Assembly: GCA_900544825.1 (NCBI GenBank)
Contig: UQWP01000006.1
Span: 1-57,518, forward strand
DNA length: 57,518 bases
Direction: 5' to 3'
Source: an uncultured Prevotella sp.
Lineage (GTDB): Bacteria > Bacteroidota > Bacteroidia > Bacteroidales > Bacteroidaceae
The notes below the pieces were generated by a model that was not told where the DNA came from, ran no database searches, and saw only the letters and a program-made list of their open reading frames with translations. The stretch's first letter is position 1; every line of letters starts with the position of its first letter. A program made the translations under genes and the position numbers. This document shows, piece by piece, positions 1-8,522 of this stretch.

Positions 1-9
1 ACATGAAAA

Positions 10-46
10 TAGGAGATAAACACCTATGATTAGTGTTTACCTCCTA
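10..46 (-). terminator. Intrinsic terminator of tadA
   Basis: A 14-base arm at 10-23 pairs with 33-46 with one mismatch, around a 9-base loop. Read leftward it is followed by TTTT, so it suits the end of the leftward tadA transcript. Confidence 0.7.
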
Positions 47-75
47 CTCGATTTTGTGTAAAGTTTGGTACTGCC

Positions 76-522
76 TTATCTTTTCCTGGCAAAGAATTGC
101 TGCATGAGTGCGCGGCATTCATCTTCCAATACGCCCGATGTAACTAGGGTCTTAGGATGCAGCGCATGGGGCGCATATTTTGTATAGCCCCTTTTTTCAT
201 CTCCTGCACCATACACCACGCGGCTGATCTGCGACCATCCCAAGGCTCCGGCGCACATCACGCACGGCTCTACGGTGACATAGAGGGTACAGTCTTTCAG
301 GTATTTTCCGCCCAGCATGTTCGCTCCGGATGTAATCGCCTGCATTTCGGCATGGGCGGTAACATCCGTAAGCATCTCCGTAAGATTGTGGGCTCTCGAG
401 ATGATGCGGTCCCTGCAAACGATGACGGCACCTACCGGAATCTCGTCTTCATCGAATGCCGCCTGTGCCTCCATCAGTGCACGGCGCATATATTCTTCGT
501 CTTTTTTCAGATTGTCTTCCAT
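76..522 (-). CDS. tadA: tRNA-specific adenosine deaminase TadA
   Basis: Converts adenosine 34 to inosine in the tRNA-Arg(ACG) anticodon, in the cytoplasm. The 148-residue protein shows the cytidine/deoxycytidylate deaminase signature: HAE at residues 57-59 (zinc His and proton-shuttle Glu) and PCVMC with the two zinc cysteines at 87 and 90. The length is normal for bacterial TadA. It is a single-gene leftward unit, divergent from yraN, with a TATTTTTG box on its own strand at 561-568. Guanine deaminases share the fold, but the PCVMCAGA context and size favour TadA. Confidence 0.93.
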   Translation of the reverse strand: MEDNLKKDEEYMRRALMEAQAAFDEDEIPVGAVIVCRDRIISRAHNLTEMLTDVTAHAEMQAITSGANMLGGKYLKDCTLYVTVEPCVMCAGALGWSQISRVVYGAGDEKRGYTKYAPHALHPKTLVTSGVLEDECRALMQQFFARKR

Positions 523-560
523 ATTTCTATTCTTTATGATTTCTCTTTTCTATTTTTGTG

Positions 561-568
561 CAAAAATA
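561..568 (-). promoter_or_regulatory. Probable -7 box of tadA
   Basis: TATTTTTG on the minus strand fits the Bacteroidetes -7 consensus TAnnTTTG, about 40 bases before the tadA start. No clear -33 TTTG at the right spacing was found. Confidence 0.45.
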
Positions 569-578
569 CATAAAAAAC

Positions 579-609
579 TTTGATGGGTGAAAGAAAAGTG
601 TTATTTTTG
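579..609 (+). promoter_or_regulatory. Promoter of yraN-birA-pyrH
   Basis: TTTG at 579-582, a 19-base spacer, then TATTTTTG at 602-609: an exact match to the Bacteroidetes housekeeping (SigABfr) promoter. It would start transcription about 55 bases before yraN. Confidence 0.75.
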
Positions 610-674
610 CATAGTAATAGTGCCTTTTGGGCGGAAAATGATGCCGCCAGAGGCTAAACTGAAGAAAATAACCT

Positions 675-1052
675 ATGGCAGAACATAATGATTTGGGCAA
701 ATGGGGAGAAGATGAGGCGGTGCTCTATCTGGAAGATGAGGGCTATACCATCGTAGATCGTGACTGGAGGCTAGGCCGCCGCGACCTGGATATCCTTGCC
801 TTTTCGCCCGATGGCAACACGTTGGTGGTGATAGAGGTGAAGACCCGCACCGGCGAGGAATACCAGCAGCCCGAAGAGGCTGTTACCCGGAGCAAGATGA
901 GGAATCTTGCCATAGCTGCCAATGCTTATGTCAAGGAACGCCAGGTGGACAAAGAATTGCGCTTTGATGTTATCTCCATCGTGGGATGCAATCATCAGGT
1001 GAAGAGTCTGCAGCATCTCAAGGATGCATTCAATCCGATGCTCATCCTTTGA
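675..1052 (+). CDS. YraN/UPF0102 family endonuclease-like protein
   Basis: A 125-residue cytoplasmic protein of the YraN (UPF0102) family, which has a Holliday-junction-resolvase-like PD-(D/E)xK fold. The family core is visible: D37/D39 in GRRDLDI, then VVIEVKTR with E54 and K56. Most relatives have GEIDLI at the first site, so the double Arg is a variation. Its cellular role is unproven. First gene of a unit with birA (31 bases downstream) and pyrH, behind a good promoter. Confidence 0.85.
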   Translation: MAEHNDLGKWGEDEAVLYLEDEGYTIVDRDWRLGRRDLDILAFSPDGNTLVVIEVKTRTGEEYQQPEEAVTRSKMRNLAIAANAYVKERQVDKELRFDVISIVGCNHQVKSLQHLKDAFNPMLIL

Positions 1053-1065
1053 GGCAGATGCTTAC

Positions 1066-1079
1066 ATATATAATAAGGT
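1066..1079 (+). promoter_or_regulatory. AAGG-containing leader cassette of birA
   Basis: ATATATAATAAGGT ends 4 bases before the birA ATG at 1084. The AAGG sits at Shine-Dalgarno distance and decides the start. The same cassette recurs before several other genes in the window. Confidence 0.5.
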
Positions 1080-1083
1080 GAAA

Positions 1084-1836
1084 ATGGAAACAAAGATCAT
1101 AAGAATGCAGGAAGCGGATTCTACGAATACCTTCCTGAAGGGAATGAAAGCCTGCGAGGATGATACGCTCATCGTGGCTGTAGCCGATTATCAGACGGCA
1201 GGTAGAGGACAGGGCACGCATACCTGGGAGAGCGAACCGGGCAAGAACCTCCTCTTCAGTATGCTGATGACGCCTACCTGGGTGCCTGTACGCCAGCAGT
1301 TCCTGCTCTCAGAGGCTGGAGCGCTCGCCGTAAAGGATGCCCTGGATACCTATACCGATGGCATTACGCTGAAATGGCCGAATGATGTATATTGGAACGA
1401 TAAGAAGATCAGCGGCACGCTGATAGAGACTTCTATCGATTCCAAGGGCATCAAGCGCTGCATCTTCGGAACCGGGGTGAATATCAACCAGACCGAGTTC
1501 CACAGCGATGCGCCTAATCCGGTATCCCTGGCTCAGATTCTGGGTCACGAGGTGGATAGGGAAGAGGTGCTGCAGAAGATCATCGAGGCATTCAAGAAGT
1601 ATTATGGACTGCTCCGCCGTGCCGACTATATGGATGTTTCGGGTATCTATCATCTCTCGCTCTACCGCCGCAAGGGATTCCACTGGTATGAGGATGCCGA
1701 CGGAAAGTTCGAGGGTGCCTTCGTAGAGGTAGAGGATGACGGTCATCTCATCCTTCACGACAAGAAGGGAATGATCCGGTCGTATGCCTTCGGCGAAATC
1801 AAGTTCCTGATCCCTTCAGTAAACATTAATCATTAA
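1084..1836 (+). CDS. birA: Biotin--[acetyl-CoA-carboxylase] ligase
   Basis: Attaches biotin to the carrier domain of biotin carboxylases through biotinyl-AMP. The 250-residue protein has the ligase core only: GRGQGTHTW at 40-48 (the biotin/AMP loop, GRGR in E. coli) and KWPND at 97-101 followed by the DKKISG strand. There is no N-terminal helix-turn-helix, so it should not repress transcription as E. coli BirA does. The start at 1084 is preferred to an upstream ATG at 1024 inside yraN because AAGG lies just before it and homology begins here. The last codons form part of the repetitive leader of pyrH. Confidence 0.9.
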   Translation: METKIIRMQEADSTNTFLKGMKACEDDTLIVAVADYQTAGRGQGTHTWESEPGKNLLFSMLMTPTWVPVRQQFLLSEAGALAVKDALDTYTDGITLKWPNDVYWNDKKISGTLIETSIDSKGIKRCIFGTGVNINQTEFHSDAPNPVSLAQILGHEVDREEVLQKIIEAFKKYYGLLRRADYMDVSGIYHLSLYRRKGFHWYEDADGKFEGAFVEVEDDGHLILHDKKGMIRSYAFGEIKFLIPSVNINH

Positions 1837-1861
1837 ACAATAAACATTAAACAAGATATTT
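1819..1861 (+). repeat. AAACATTAA-type leader repeat before pyrH
   Basis: Imperfect copies of TAAACATTAA run from the last codons of birA, through its stop, to just before the pyrH start at 1862. A related AAACATTAcacATTAAACATT leader precedes the gene at 33490. Confidence 0.7.
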
Positions 1862-2572
1862 ATGGCAAAGTTTAAAAGAATTCTTTTGAAGTTGAGCGGT
1901 GAGAGCCTGATGGGCAAGCAGAGCTTTGGCATCGACCCTGAGCGCTTGAGTGATTATGCTAAGCAGATTAAGGAAGTTCACGAGATGGGCGTGCAGATCG
2001 GTATCGTGATCGGTGGTGGTAACATTTTCCGTGGATTGAGCGGAAGCCAGAAGGGATTCGACCGCGTGAAGGGCGACCAGATGGGTATGTGCGCTACCGT
2101 CATCAACTCTCTAGCCTTGAGCAGTGCTCTCGGTGCACTGGGCGTGAAGAACAAGGTGCTTACTGCTATCCGCATGGAGCCTATCGGTGAGTTCTACACC
2201 AAGTGGAAGGCTATCGAGGCAATGGAAGACGGCTACATCTGCATCTTCTCAGCAGGTACAGGAAGCCCATATTTCACTACCGATACCGGTTCATCTCTTC
2301 GTGGTATCGAGATTGAGGCAGACGTGATGCTCAAGGGTACCCGTGTGGATGGTATCTATACCGCCGACCCAGAGAAGGATCCTACCGCTACCAAGTTCAA
2401 GGATATCACCTACGATGAAATCTACACCAAGGGCTTGAAGGTGATGGACCTCACAGCTACTACCATGTGCAAGGAGAACGACCTTCCTATCTACGTATTC
2501 AATATGGATGTAGTAGGTAACCTGAAGAAGGTGATGGAAGGTGAAGAGATTGGTACACTCGTTCACAACTAA
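1862..2572 (+). CDS. pyrH: UMP kinase PyrH
   Basis: Phosphorylates UMP to UDP in pyrimidine nucleotide synthesis; a cytoplasmic hexamer of the amino-acid-kinase family. The 236 residues are full length. The N-terminal LKLSGESLMG (phosphate/ATP loop), GGGNIFRG (UMP binding), the central DTGSSLRGIEIEADVMLKGTRVDGIYTADP segment (short motifs GTRVDG and YTADP), and DLTATTMC are all recognisable. Third gene of the yraN-birA-pyrH unit, followed by a strong hairpin. Confidence 0.95.
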   Translation: MAKFKRILLKLSGESLMGKQSFGIDPERLSDYAKQIKEVHEMGVQIGIVIGGGNIFRGLSGSQKGFDRVKGDQMGMCATVINSLALSSALGALGVKNKVLTAIRMEPIGEFYTKWKAIEAMEDGYICIFSAGTGSPYFTTDTGSSLRGIEIEADVMLKGTRVDGIYTADPEKDPTATKFKDITYDEIYTKGLKVMDLTATTMCKENDLPIYVFNMDVVGNLKKVMEGEEIGTLVHN

Positions 2573-2583
2573 ATAAAAAAGAT

Positions 2584-2613
2584 AAGGCTTACTTCCCGCC
2601 GGAAGTAAGCCTT
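2584..2613 (+). terminator. Terminator of pyrH
   Basis: Perfect 13-bp stem (2584-2596 with 2601-2613) and a 4-base CGCC loop, 11 bases after the pyrH stop. T-rich on both strands, so it may also stop leftward transcription from pssA. Confidence 0.85.
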
Positions 2614-2674
2614 TGTTATTCCTTAATCTTTTTATCTTTGTTAGAAAGCTGATGCCTAAACTAAACAACTAAAT

Positions 2675-2693
2675 CATTCCTTGAAAAGGAATG
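2675..2693 (-). terminator. Small hairpin after pssA
   Basis: 8-bp stem CATTCCTT/AAGGAATG with a GAA loop, immediately downstream of the leftward pssA stop. The T tail is short, so termination here is less certain than at 2584-2613. Confidence 0.5.
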
Positions 2694-2708
2694 ACAAAAC
2701 CAATATTT

Positions 2709-3437
2709 TTATTTTTTCTTCAAAAACATGATCCAGGAGAGAAGTACGTACACCAGGATGATAGGCCACCATCCCTCCAGGAATCCTCTTGCTCCTTCGG
2801 CAGCCACAGATACCGCAAGAACGGCGATGGCGAAACCGGCAAAGCAGTATTTCACCTCATTGCCCTTGAACGACCACTGCTTGAACTTCAGGGCGAACAG
2901 CGGCAACTCGCATACCAGCAGGAAGCTGGTGATGAAAATCAGCGCCAAAACGAGATATACCGACCAGCTCTGGTTGGTAATCCAGCCAGGACTGCTTACT
3001 ATCAGCGAACCCCAGAACAGCGCATTGGCTGGCGTAGGTACGCCGATGAAAGAGGTAGTCTGGCGCTCATCCAGGTTGAACTTCGCCAGTCTCAGGGCAG
3101 AGAAAGCTGCGATGATGAAGGCTACGTATGGCAACCAGGGGCGCAAAGGCTCCAGAAACTCCGGATACTCCATTACAAAGAGTTGTGAGAATACGATGGT
3201 AGCGGGAGCCACGCCAAAGGTCACATCGTCGGCAAGCGAGTCCAGCTCCTTGCCAATAGGCGATGAAACATGCAGCAAACGGGCGCTCATGCCATCGAAA
3301 AAGTCAAAAACAGCTCCAATGATAATCCACAACAGTGCCATTTCGGGGTTTCCTCCGAAGGCAAACGATGTAGCGATGCAGCCTGAGATGAGGTTGCAGC
3401 AGGTAATCGTGTTTGGAATATGCTTCTTAATACTCAT
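2709..3437 (-). CDS. pssA: CDP-diacylglycerol--serine O-phosphatidyltransferase
   Basis: Makes phosphatidylserine from CDP-diacylglycerol and serine in the inner membrane. The 242-residue polytopic protein has the complete CDP-alcohol phosphotransferase motif D45-x2-D48-G-x2-A-R-x8-G-x3-D66-x3-D70 in its second helix region, followed by several hydrophobic segments and a basic C-terminus. It starts 4 bases after the psd stop, so the two consecutive steps of phosphatidylethanolamine synthesis are in one operon. Confidence 0.93.
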   Translation of the reverse strand: MSIKKHIPNTITCCNLISGCIATSFAFGGNPEMALLWIIIGAVFDFFDGMSARLLHVSSPIGKELDSLADDVTFGVAPATIVFSQLFVMEYPEFLEPLRPWLPYVAFIIAAFSALRLAKFNLDERQTTSFIGVPTPANALFWGSLIVSSPGWITNQSWSVYLVLALIFITSFLLVCELPLFALKFKQWSFKGNEVKYCFAGFAIAVLAVSVAAEGARGFLEGWWPIILVYVLLSWIMFLKKK

Positions 3438-3441
3438 TTTC

Positions 3442-4134
3442 TTATTTCAGTTTTGCTATGATTGTCTGATCACCTGTGGTTGACTGTCCCATCTTCACGC
3501 ATACTTCCGTGCCGAGAGGCAGATACACATCCACTCGTGAACCCAGTTTGATGAATCCGAGATGCTCATCGATGTAGCACTCTTCTCCCTCCTTGGCATA
3601 GGTTATGATGCGGCGGGCTACGGCACCGGCAATCTGTCGGCACAATACATCCACGCCCTCAGGGGTAGTGATCATTATGTCGGCGTGCTCGTTCTCCTCG
3701 CTCGCCTTAGGCAGCCATGCCTTCATGAACTTTCCGTCCTCGTGCTTCACGAACTTCACCTTGCCATCCACCGGAAACCAGTTGGCATGTACGTTCCAGA
3801 GACTCATGAAGATGGAAATCATCAGTCGCTTGTCGTTGAAGTAAGGTGCATTATCCACTTCCTCTATCACCACGATCTTGCCGTCGGCAGGAGCTACCAC
3901 GAGTTTCTCGGTATCTTCCACGTTCAGGTATCTGATCGGGCATCGGTAGAAGTTGAGCACGATACCATATACCACACTGAAGACTACAAGGAATGCCCAG
4001 AAAGGTATCTTGTTGTCGAAGGCCATCCACAGTACAGCTGCGACAGCCACCAGTGCTATACCGCCGAACACCAGCTGGTCGGTGCCCTCACGGTGAATTC
4101 TTATCTTTTTTAGTTTCTTAATTTTTTGTCCCAT
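3442..4134 (-). CDS. psd: Phosphatidylserine decarboxylase
   Basis: Decarboxylates phosphatidylserine to phosphatidylethanolamine. The 230-residue proenzyme has an N-terminal pair of membrane segments (residues about 20-65) and the self-cleavage site GFIKLGSR near the C-terminus (Gly198-Ser199), where Ser becomes the pyruvoyl cofactor. The LGS-R form and short length fit the compact type of the enzyme found in Bacteroidetes and rhizobia. First gene of psd-pssA, divergent from dnaE, with a consensus promoter. Confidence 0.93.
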   Translation of the reverse strand: MGQKIKKLKKIRIHREGTDQLVFGGIALVAVAAVLWMAFDNKIPFWAFLVVFSVVYGIVLNFYRCPIRYLNVEDTEKLVVAPADGKIVVIEEVDNAPYFNDKRLMISIFMSLWNVHANWFPVDGKVKFVKHEDGKFMKAWLPKASEENEHADIMITTPEGVDVLCRQIAGAVARRIITYAKEGEECYIDEHLGFIKLGSRVDVYLPLGTEVCVKMGQSTTGDQTIIAKLK

Positions 4135-4163
4135 GAGAAAGGTTTACGTTTTTATTTTCGGTG

Positions 4164-4195
4164 CAAAGGTACGGCATTTTTATCGTTTTTGCAAA
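4164..4195 (-). promoter_or_regulatory. Promoter of psd-pssA
   Basis: On the minus strand: TTTG (4195-4192), 20-base spacer, TACCTTTG (4171-4164), about 30 bases before psd. It lies back to back with the dnaE promoter, with only 16 bases between the two -33 boxes. Confidence 0.72.
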
Positions 4196-4211
4196 TTTTT
4201 CTGCCATTTCT

Positions 4212-4243
4212 TTTGGCAATATCAACTTTTAGCAGTAACTTTG
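4212..4243 (+). promoter_or_regulatory. Promoter of dnaE
   Basis: TTTG at 4212-4215, 20-base spacer, TAACTTTG at 4236-4243, placing the transcript start about 20 bases before the ATG at 4273. This rules out an in-frame ATG at 4126. Confidence 0.72.
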
Positions 4244-4272
4244 TTCTCAAATTACGAATTTTAACGCAAAAA

Positions 4273-7200
4273 ATGGAAGATTTTGTTCATTTACACGTCC
4301 ATACACAGTATTCCATCCTCGATGGCCAGTCCAAGATTCCACGTCTGGTAGATAAGGCTATCAAGGATGGCATGAAGGGTATGGCTGTAACCGATCATGG
4401 TGTGATGTTCGGCATCAAGGAGCTGGTTGACTATTGTGGAAAGGTCAACAAAGACCGCAAGAAGGAGGGGCTCGAACCCTTCAAGCCCATCATCGGTTGC
4501 GAGATGTATGTGGCACGACGCACCAAGGGCGACCGCGAGAAGGACAAGGGCGATATGAGTGGTTACCACCTCATCGTGCTCGCCAAGAATTATAACGGAT
4601 ACAAGAACCTCATCAAGCTGGTGAGTAATTCGTGGGTGGATGGATACTACATGCGCCCTCGAACCGACCGTGCCGACCTGGAGAAGTATCACGAAGACCT
4701 CATCGTCTGCTCGGCATGTATCGCCGGCGAGGTGCCATCCAAGATCCTGAAGGGTGATATCGCAGGAGCCCGTGAGGCATGCGAGTGGTATCACAATCTC
4801 TTCGGCGACGACTATTACCTGGAGCTGCAGCGCCACAAGGTGCCCGATGATCCGAGCCTGCTCGCCAACCGTGAGGCTTACGAACTGCAGCTGAAGGCGA
4901 ACAAGGTGCTCATCGAGTTTGCCAAAGAATACGGCATCAAGCTCGTATGCACCAACGACTGCCACTTCGAGGACAAGGAGACTGCCGAGGCGCACGACCA
5001 TCTGCTCTGCATCGCCACCGGCAAGGACCTGGACGATCCTAACCGTATGCGCTACTCCAAGCAGGAGTGGTTCAAGACCCGCGAGGAGATGAACGAAGTG
5101 TTCGCAGATGTGCCTGAGGCGCTCTCGAATACCCTCGAGGTGTTGGATAAGGTAGAAATCTACAGCATCGACCATGGTCCAATCATGCCGTTCTTCCCCA
5201 TTCCGGAGAGTTTCGGTACCGAGGAGCAGTTGCGCCAGAAGGTGTCGGAAGAAGACCTCTACAGAGAGTTTACCACTGATGAGAACGGAGAGAACCAGCT
5301 GTCGCCCGAGGAAGGTCAGAAGGTAATCGACCGTCTGGGCGGCTACGACAAGATATACCGCATCAAGTTTGAGGCAGAATACCTGCGCCACCTCGCCTAC
5401 GAGGGAGCCAAGCAGCTTTATGGCAATCCGCTGCCCGAGAATGTGGATGAGCACGTGAACTTCGAGCTCCACGTGATGAAGACCATGGGTTTCCCGGGTT
5501 ACTTCCTCATCGTGTCCGACTTCATCAAGGCGGCACGCGAAGAGCTGGGCGTAATGGTGGGCCCTGGCCGTGGATCTGCGGCAGGTTCCGTAGTGGCATA
5601 TTGCCTGGGAATCACCAAGATAGACCCTTTGAAGTACGACCTGCTGTTTGAGCGTTTCCTGAACCCTGACCGTGTGAACCTGCCTGATATCGATACCGAC
5701 TTCGATGACGACGGTCGAGGCAAGGTGTTGCGCTGGGTAATGGATAAGTACGGTCATGAGAATTGTGCCCACATTATTACATACGGTTCGATGGCCACCA
5801 AGAACTCCATCAAGGACGTGGCGCGCGTAGAGAAGCTGCCTTTGGATAAGGCGAACGCCCTCTGCAAGGCGATTCCCGACCGTCTGCCCGACGGAGCGAA
5901 GATGAACCTTGCCAACGCCATCAAATATACCCCCGAGCTGAAGGAGGCTGAATATTCCAGCGACCCCCGCGAGAGCAATACCATCAAGTATGCCCGCATG
6001 CTCGAGGGAACCATCCGTGGCACGGGTATCCATGCCTGCGGATTCATCATCTGCCGCGATCCTATCAGCAACTGGGTGCCTGTATCTACCGCCGATGACC
6101 CTGATTTCCCGGGTCTGAAGACGGCTGTTACCCAGTATGATGGTCACGTGATTGAGACCACCGGACTCATCAAGATGGACTTCTTGGGTCTGAAGACCCT
6201 CTCCGAGCTGAAGGAGGCGTGCAAGGTAATCAAGCAGACCACGGGCGATATCGTAGATCTCGATACCATCCCTATCGACGACGAGCTTACCTATCAGCTC
6301 TACCAGCGCGGCCAGACCATCGGAACCTTCCAGTTTGAGTCGCCAGGCATGCAGAAATATCTCCGTGAGCTGAAGCCTACGGTTTTCGAGGACCTCATCG
6401 CCATGAACGCCCTCTACCGTCCGGGACCTATGGATTACATCCCCGACTTCATCGCCCGCAAGAACGGTCAGCAGGCTATCACCTACGATATCCCCTGCAT
6501 GGAGAAATACCTCAAGGATACCTACGGCATCACGGTATATCAAGAGCAGGTGATGCTCCTCTCCCGTCAGCTGGCTAGCTTCACCCGAGGCGAGTCTGAT
6601 GCCCTCCGTAAGGCGATGGGTAAGAAGAAGAAGGCAATCGTAGATGCGATGAAGCCGAAGTTCATTAGGCAGGGACAGGAGAACGGCCACGATCCGGCTG
6701 TGCTCGAGAAGATCTGGGGCGACTGGGAGAAGTTTGCATCCTACGCCTTCAACAAGTCGCACGCCACCTGCTATTCGTGGGTAGCCTATCAGACAGCCTA
6801 TCTCAAGGCGCACTATCCGGCCGAATACATGGCAGCGCTGATGACCCGCCGCTTTGCGCAGATCACCGAGATTACCAAGCTGATGGAGGAGTGCCAGTCG
6901 ATGAACATCAAGACTCTGGGACCGGATGTAAACGAGAGTTACCGTGCCTTCGGTGTGAACGAGTATGGCGAGATACGCTTCGGACTTTCCGCCATCAAGG
7001 GAATGGGAACCCCTGCCGCCGATGCCATCGTGGCAGAGCGCCTGAAGAACGGCCCTTATAAGACCATCTTCGATTTTGCCGAGCGCGTGGATTTCTCCAA
7101 TGTCAACCGCAAGGCATTCGAAAGTCTGGCTCTGAGTGGCGGTTTCGACAGCTTCGGCATCCGCCGCGAGCAGTACTTCGGCAAGAACAGCAAGGGCGAT

Positions 7201-7983
7201 ACCTTCCTGGATACGCTCGTAAGATATGGTCAGCTCTACCAGCAGGAGCAGCGCGAGGCAGCCACCTCGCTCTTCGGAGGCGTAGAGGCAGTGGAGATAG
7301 CCACTCCTCCTATTCCGGAAGCAGAATCCTGGAGCACCATCGAGAGGCTCAACAGGGAGCGCGAGCTCGTGGGCATCTATCTCTCGGCTCATCCGCTCGA
7401 CGATTACGAAATCATCCTCCGCAACCTCTGCAATACCCACTGCTCTGAATTGGGCGACAAGGTGGAGCTTGCCAAGAAGGAGGATGTGGTGTTCGGCGGC
7501 ATCATCACCGGGGTGAAATCCAAGTTCACCAAGACCGGAAAGCCGTGCGGCTTCGTTACCATCGAGGATTTCGAAGGCTCGGGCGAGCTGGCGCTCTTCG
7601 GTGAGGACTGGGGCAACTGGCGCGGCATCATGGTAGAGGGCAGCACCATCTTCGTTACGGCGAAGTGTGTATCCCGTTACGGCAACAGCAACTACCTCGA
7701 CTTCAAGATCAGCACCGTGGAGTATCTCCAGACCGTGAAGGAGAACCGTCTGGAGAAGTTTACCATCATCGTAGATAGTACGGTGATAGACGAAACGCTG
7801 GTGAATGATATCAAGACGCTGGTGGAGAATGATGAGGGCAAGGCTCAGCTCTTCCTTCAGATTCACGATGCCGAGACCAAGACCAATGTGCTGCTGCGTG
7901 CGCAGGACCGCACGGTGGGAGTGAGCAGGGAGCTGATACAGTTTGTCAACGATCATCCTAAGATGTCGTATCAGATCAATTAA
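4273..7983 (+). CDS. dnaE: DNA polymerase III alpha subunit DnaE
   Basis: Replicative polymerase catalytic subunit, 1236 residues, in the DnaE1 range. An N-terminal PHP domain opens with HLHVHTQYSILDG (residues 4-16). The polymerase core has GPGRGSAAGS and the catalytic aspartates in PDIDTDF (about 471-477). Next come the finger/thumb region with YRPGPM, QEQVM and SYAFNKSHA, a helix-hairpin-helix region with the FGLSAIKG motif, and an OB-fold near 1070 (VVFGGIITGVKSK). The start at 4273 is chosen because the promoter lies between it and the upstream ATG. trxA follows 5 bases or 47 bases downstream, depending on its start. Confidence 0.96.
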   Translation: MEDFVHLHVHTQYSILDGQSKIPRLVDKAIKDGMKGMAVTDHGVMFGIKELVDYCGKVNKDRKKEGLEPFKPIIGCEMYVARRTKGDREKDKGDMSGYHLIVLAKNYNGYKNLIKLVSNSWVDGYYMRPRTDRADLEKYHEDLIVCSACIAGEVPSKILKGDIAGAREACEWYHNLFGDDYYLELQRHKVPDDPSLLANREAYELQLKANKVLIEFAKEYGIKLVCTNDCHFEDKETAEAHDHLLCIATGKDLDDPNRMRYSKQEWFKTREEMNEVFADVPEALSNTLEVLDKVEIYSIDHGPIMPFFPIPESFGTEEQLRQKVSEEDLYREFTTDENGENQLSPEEGQKVIDRLGGYDKIYRIKFEAEYLRHLAYEGAKQLYGNPLPENVDEHVNFELHVMKTMGFPGYFLIVSDFIKAAREELGVMVGPGRGSAAGSVVAYCLGITKIDPLKYDLLFERFLNPDRVNLPDIDTDFDDDGRGKVLRWVMDKYGHENCAHIITYGSMATKNSIKDVARVEKLPLDKANALCKAIPDRLPDGAKMNLANAIKYTPELKEAEYSSDPRESNTIKYARMLEGTIRGTGIHACGFIICRDPISNWVPVSTADDPDFPGLKTAVTQYDGHVIETTGLIKMDFLGLKTLSELKEACKVIKQTTGDIVDLDTIPIDDELTYQLYQRGQTIGTFQFESPGMQKYLRELKPTVFEDLIAMNALYRPGPMDYIPDFIARKNGQQAITYDIPCMEKYLKDTYGITVYQEQVMLLSRQLASFTRGESDALRKAMGKKKKAIVDAMKPKFIRQGQENGHDPAVLEKIWGDWEKFASYAFNKSHATCYSWVAYQTAYLKAHYPAEYMAALMTRRFAQITEITKLMEECQSMNIKTLGPDVNESYRAFGVNEYGEIRFGLSAIKGMGTPAADAIVAERLKNGPYKTIFDFAERVDFSNVNRKAFESLALSGGFDSFGIRREQYFGKNSKGDTFLDTLVRYGQLYQQEQREAATSLFGGVEAVEIATPPIPEAESWSTIERLNRERELVGIYLSAHPLDDYEIILRNLCNTHCSELGDKVELAKKEDVVFGGIITGVKSKFTKTGKPCGFVTIEDFEGSGELALFGEDWGNWRGIMVEGSTIFVTAKCVSRYGNSNYLDFKISTVEYLQTVKENRLEKFTIIVDSTVIDETLVNDIKTLVENDEGKAQLFLQIHDAETKTNVLLRAQDRTVGVSRELIQFVNDHPKMSYQIN

Positions 7984-8030
7984 ACAGAATGAATAAGAAT
8001 ATTATTAACTATATAAAAAAGGTAGAAAAA

Positions 8031-8345
8031 ATGGAAGTAACAATTACAACCGAGAATTTCGAGAGTTACAAGAATGGCGAGTTGCCATTGGTAGTAGATT
8101 TGTGGGCTACATGGTGTGGTCCTTGCCGCCAGATTGCTCCTATCGTGTCAGAATTGGCAGAGGAGTTTGATGGTAAGTTGGTAGTTGGCAAGTGTGATGT
8201 AGAGGAGAACGACGACATCGCAATGGAGTTTGGCGTTCGCAACATCCCTACCATCCTTTTCTTCAAGGGTGGCCAGCTGGTTGACAAGTTTGTTGGTGCA
8301 GCCAACAAGTCAACCCTTCATGAGAAGTTCCAGGCGCTGCTGTAA
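8031..8345 (+). CDS. trxA: Thioredoxin
   Basis: Small cytoplasmic disulfide reductase. From ATG 8031 it is 104 residues, the normal thioredoxin length, with the active site WATWCGPC (Cys29, Cys32), the VVGKCDVEEN strand-turn and the cis-proline in RNIPTILFF. An in-frame ATG at 7989 would add 14 residues (MNKNIINYIKKVEK); it is less likely because homology begins at the second Met. It follows dnaE closely and probably shares its transcript. Confidence 0.93.
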   Translation: MEVTITTENFESYKNGELPLVVDLWATWCGPCRQIAPIVSELAEEFDGKLVVGKCDVEENDDIAMEFGVRNIPTILFFKGGQLVDKFVGAANKSTLHEKFQALL

Positions 8346-8379
8346 GATAGGGCAGAAGGCTAAAAAAATCGGATCGGCA

Positions 8380-8426
8380 CGCCCTGAAAGGGCTGAAACT
8401 CCTAGCCCAGGGCAACGCCCTGGGTT
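8380..8426. repeat. REP-like twin-hairpin element
   Basis: Two G+C-rich palindromes lie in tandem: GCCCT-GAA-AGGGC (8381-8393) and CCCAGGGC-AAC-GCCCTGGG (8406-8424, extendable by two pairs). Base composition differs strongly from the AT-rich spacer around it. From memory, elements with these two palindromes are dispersed in many Bacteroidetes genomes; only one copy occurs in this window. Confidence 0.55.
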
Positions 8427-8438
8427 AAAACGCAAACA

Positions 8439-8505
8439 AAAAAGTCGCCCTGTAAGTGCAAAAGCTTTGAATATATGAAGTTTTTGCACTTACAGGGCGA
8501 TTTTT
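8439..8505. terminator. Bidirectional terminator between trxA and tsaE
   Basis: Perfect 19-bp stem (8445-8463 with 8482-8500), extended by a G-T pair and an A5/T5 stretch. It serves convergent trxA (+) and tsaE (-). Confidence 0.88.
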
Positions 8506-8522
8506 ATCATCAATTATAGCCC

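Noticed and set aside
4126..4272. N-terminal extension of DnaE from an upstream ATG
   Set aside because: The promoter of dnaE lies inside this stretch, it overlaps the psd start, and DnaE homology begins at MEDFVHLHVH.
4291..7956. A 1221-codon open frame antisense to dnaE
   Set aside because: It is the shadow of the GC-biased third positions of dnaE. No promoter or homology-like motifs were seen, while dnaE on the other strand has complete polymerase motifs.
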